From the NCBI GenBank assembly GCA_001780895.1, contig MFJJ01000030.1, positions 1-6,445 of the forward strand: a stretch of DNA of 6,445 nucleotides. The letters are read 5' to 3'. Position numbers and translations under genes: made by a program. Below are positions 5,305-6,445 of the stretch, in pieces. The notes beneath the pieces were generated by a model. It did no database searches. It saw only the letters and a list, made by a program, of their open reading frames with translations, and had not been told where the DNA came from. Each line of letters starts with the position of its first letter. Position 1 is the first letter of the stretch. The stretch comes from Candidatus Gottesmanbacteria bacterium RIFCSPHIGHO2_01_FULL_46_14 (GTDB lineage: Bacteria > Patescibacteriota > Microgenomatia > UBA10105 > UBA927).

Positions 5305-6445
5305 TTATTCCTTTACCCGCTCGATATGAGCGCCCACGCTACGCAACCTCTCTTCTATTTTCTCATATCCGCGGTCGATCTGCTCGATACCACTAATTGA
5401 ACTTTGTCCCTGGGCAGCAAGAGCTGCTAAAACGAGGGTTGCTCCGGCACGCAAATCGTCGATATCCAAAATCGCATTATGAAGCTTGGTCGGTCCCATT
5501 ATACGGATTGCCTGATGGGAATCCTCTGCCCTATCGCCTAAATTAAAATTGTAAAAAAACGCAGGATTTGCGACTTGAGGATCAAAATGTTCTATGGCCG
5601 CTCCCATTTTGATAAGTTCCTTGACGTAAGAAAATCTACTTTCAAATACGGTCTCGTGAATCGTCGAAACTCCGTTTGCTTGAGTCATAAGCACTGCCCA
5701 CGGCGCCTGCCAGTCTGTCATAAACCCGGGATGTGGTACCGTGACAATATCAGTTGGTAGTATTTTTTTCGGAGCGAAATATCGCGTCTTTGCGCCGCTG
5801 ATCTTTTCATATCCTCCACCAGCCCGATCAAGCGCGTCAAAAAAAGCGCGAAGGTGTTGTTGTTGAGAATGAACAACCGTTATGTCTCCGCCGGTCATCA
5901 TTGCGGAAATGGCGAAGGTCACTTCTTCATTGCGGTCAGGCATTATTGAGTACTCCGTTCCATGAAGCCTTGATACCCCCTCGATGGTAATTTCACGATG
6001 AGCCGTGCGCTTTATCCGAGCGCCCATGCTAACCAGACAAACGATAAGATCATCAATTTCCACTTCTTCTGCCGCATTTTTGAGAACTGTTGTTCCGCGA
6101 GCAAGAACAGCCGCTAAGATAAGTGTTTCGGTGCCTGTATGCGTATTTTTTTCGAACGTATACGTAATACCATGAAGACTCTGGGCACGTGCGTGGAAAA
6201 ATCCGTCTTCTGATACATACGTTATCGTTGCACCCATCTGCTGTAATCCCCCGATATGGCGATCTATGGGCCGCGCGCCAATCCGACACCCACCGGGGTT
6301 GGGAACTGTAGCAATTCCAACTCTTGCAAGAAGCGGCCCCAGAACCATCGACGATGTCCGGAGTCTCGCACCGACCTCGAGCGGTACAGCAGAACTTTTG
6401 ATCGGGCCGTGTTTTATCCGAACTGTTGATCCTTGGCGATTGACC
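5305..6445 (-). CDS. murA: UDP-N-acetylglucosamine 1-carboxyvinyltransferase MurA (N-terminus beyond right edge)
   Basis: MurA transfers enolpyruvate from PEP to UDP-GlcNAc, the first committed step of peptidoglycan synthesis, in the cytoplasm. The frame is open from TAA (5305-5307) to the window edge, giving 379 codons. The ATG at 6346-6348 is internal, because conserved MurA sequence continues upstream of it (GPIKSSAVPLEVGARLRTSS). The active-site loop PNPGGCRIGARPID has the catalytic cysteine (codon 6286-6288; E. coli Cys115), the residue alkylated by fosfomycin. Other matches are the TGTETLILAAVLARGTT segment, NAAEEVEIDDL, PGFMTDWQAPWAVLMTQA with the Asp equivalent to E. coli Asp305, ETVFESRF, and the C-terminal DLRAGATLVLAALAAQG and IDRGYEKIEERL. 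By the cysteine position, about 60 N-terminal residues lie outside the window, including the usual KN motif. It is the most upstream gene seen, two bases ahead of the nucleotidylyltransferase. Confidence 0.97.
   Translation of the reverse strand, partial: VNRQGSTVRIKHGPIKSSAVPLEVGARLRTSSMVLGPLLARVGIATVPNPGGCRIGARPIDRHIGGLQQMGATITYVSEDGFFHARAQSLHGITYTFEKNTHTGTETLILAAVLARGTTVLKNAAEEVEIDDLIVCLVSMGARIKRTAHREITIEGVSRLHGTEYSIMPDRNEEVTFAISAMMTGGDITVVHSQQQHLRAFFDALDRAGGGYEKISGAKTRYFAPKKILPTDIVTVPHPGFMTDWQAPWAVLMTQANGVSTIHETVFESRFSYVKELIKMGAAIEHFDPQVANPAFFYNFNLGDRAEDSHQAIRIMGPTKLHNAILDIDDLRAGATLVLAALAAQGQSSISGIEQIDRGYEKIEERLRSVGAHIERVKE
5309..5313 (-). promoter_or_regulatory. Shine-Dalgarno site of the nucleotidylyltransferase gene
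   Basis: On the minus strand the end of murA reads AAAGGAATAAGTATG. AAGGA lies six bases before the ATG at 5300-5302 and is embedded in the last codons of murA. It is the only good ribosome site at any junction in this window. The five following starts have at most a three-base match (GGA before the Mur ligase, AGG before the metallo-hydrolase), so this may be a main ribosome entry point for the downstream coupled genes. Confidence 0.6.

Noticed and set aside
5084..5396. Two overlapping plus-strand open frames across the murA/nucleotidylyltransferase junction.
   Set aside because: They overlap each other in different frames and oppose strongly conserved coding sequence on the minus strand, and no ribosome site or domain was seen.
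6346..6348. ATG as the possible start of murA.
   Set aside because: Conserved MurA sequence continues in frame upstream of it to the window edge, so it is an internal methionine.

Overview
The window is a compact bacterial cell-envelope operon. Seven genes all lie on the minus strand, so transcription runs from right to left. There is essentially no intergenic DNA, and both ends cut through a gene. In order of transcription they are: murA (N-terminus off the right edge), a GlmU/archaeal-type sugar-1-phosphate nucleotidylyltransferase with a left-handed beta-helix tail, an alpha/beta hydrolase, a Mur ligase with an N-terminal membrane region, a DegT/DnrJ-type PLP enzyme, a glyoxalase-II-like metallo-hydrolase, and the first 73 codons of a FemAB-family aminoacyltransferase that runs off the left edge. 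No RNA genes, mobile elements, CRISPR arrays or convincing terminators were seen, and no stretch over 300 bases lacks a gene.

The likely source is an uncultivated bacterium of the Candidate Phyla Radiation (Patescibacteria, Parcubacteria-like). This is an inference from protein style: a membrane-anchored MurF-like ligase, a FemAB protein of the W(L/E)WG type, a DegT protein with an extra hydrophobic stretch, and extreme gene packing. Five complete genes end in TGA and murA ends in TAA. TGA is therefore a stop here, which argues against lineages that read TGA as glycine (SR1/Absconditabacteria, Gracilibacteria). Base composition looks moderate, without strong AT bias.

The genes fit a pathway around peptidoglycan precursors. 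The nucleotidylyltransferase could make a UDP-sugar such as UDP-GlcNAc. MurA adds enolpyruvate to UDP-GlcNAc. The Mur ligase forms an amide bond at the membrane. FemAB proteins add amino acids from aminoacyl-tRNA to the peptide stem of the lipid-linked precursor. The roles of the hydrolase, DegT-type protein and metallo-hydrolase are not determined by sequence, but their lock-step coupling to the others suggests the same envelope process. Four junctions are ATGA start/stop overlaps, one is a 26-base overlap and one is a 2-base gap. This points to one polycistronic message with translational coupling.
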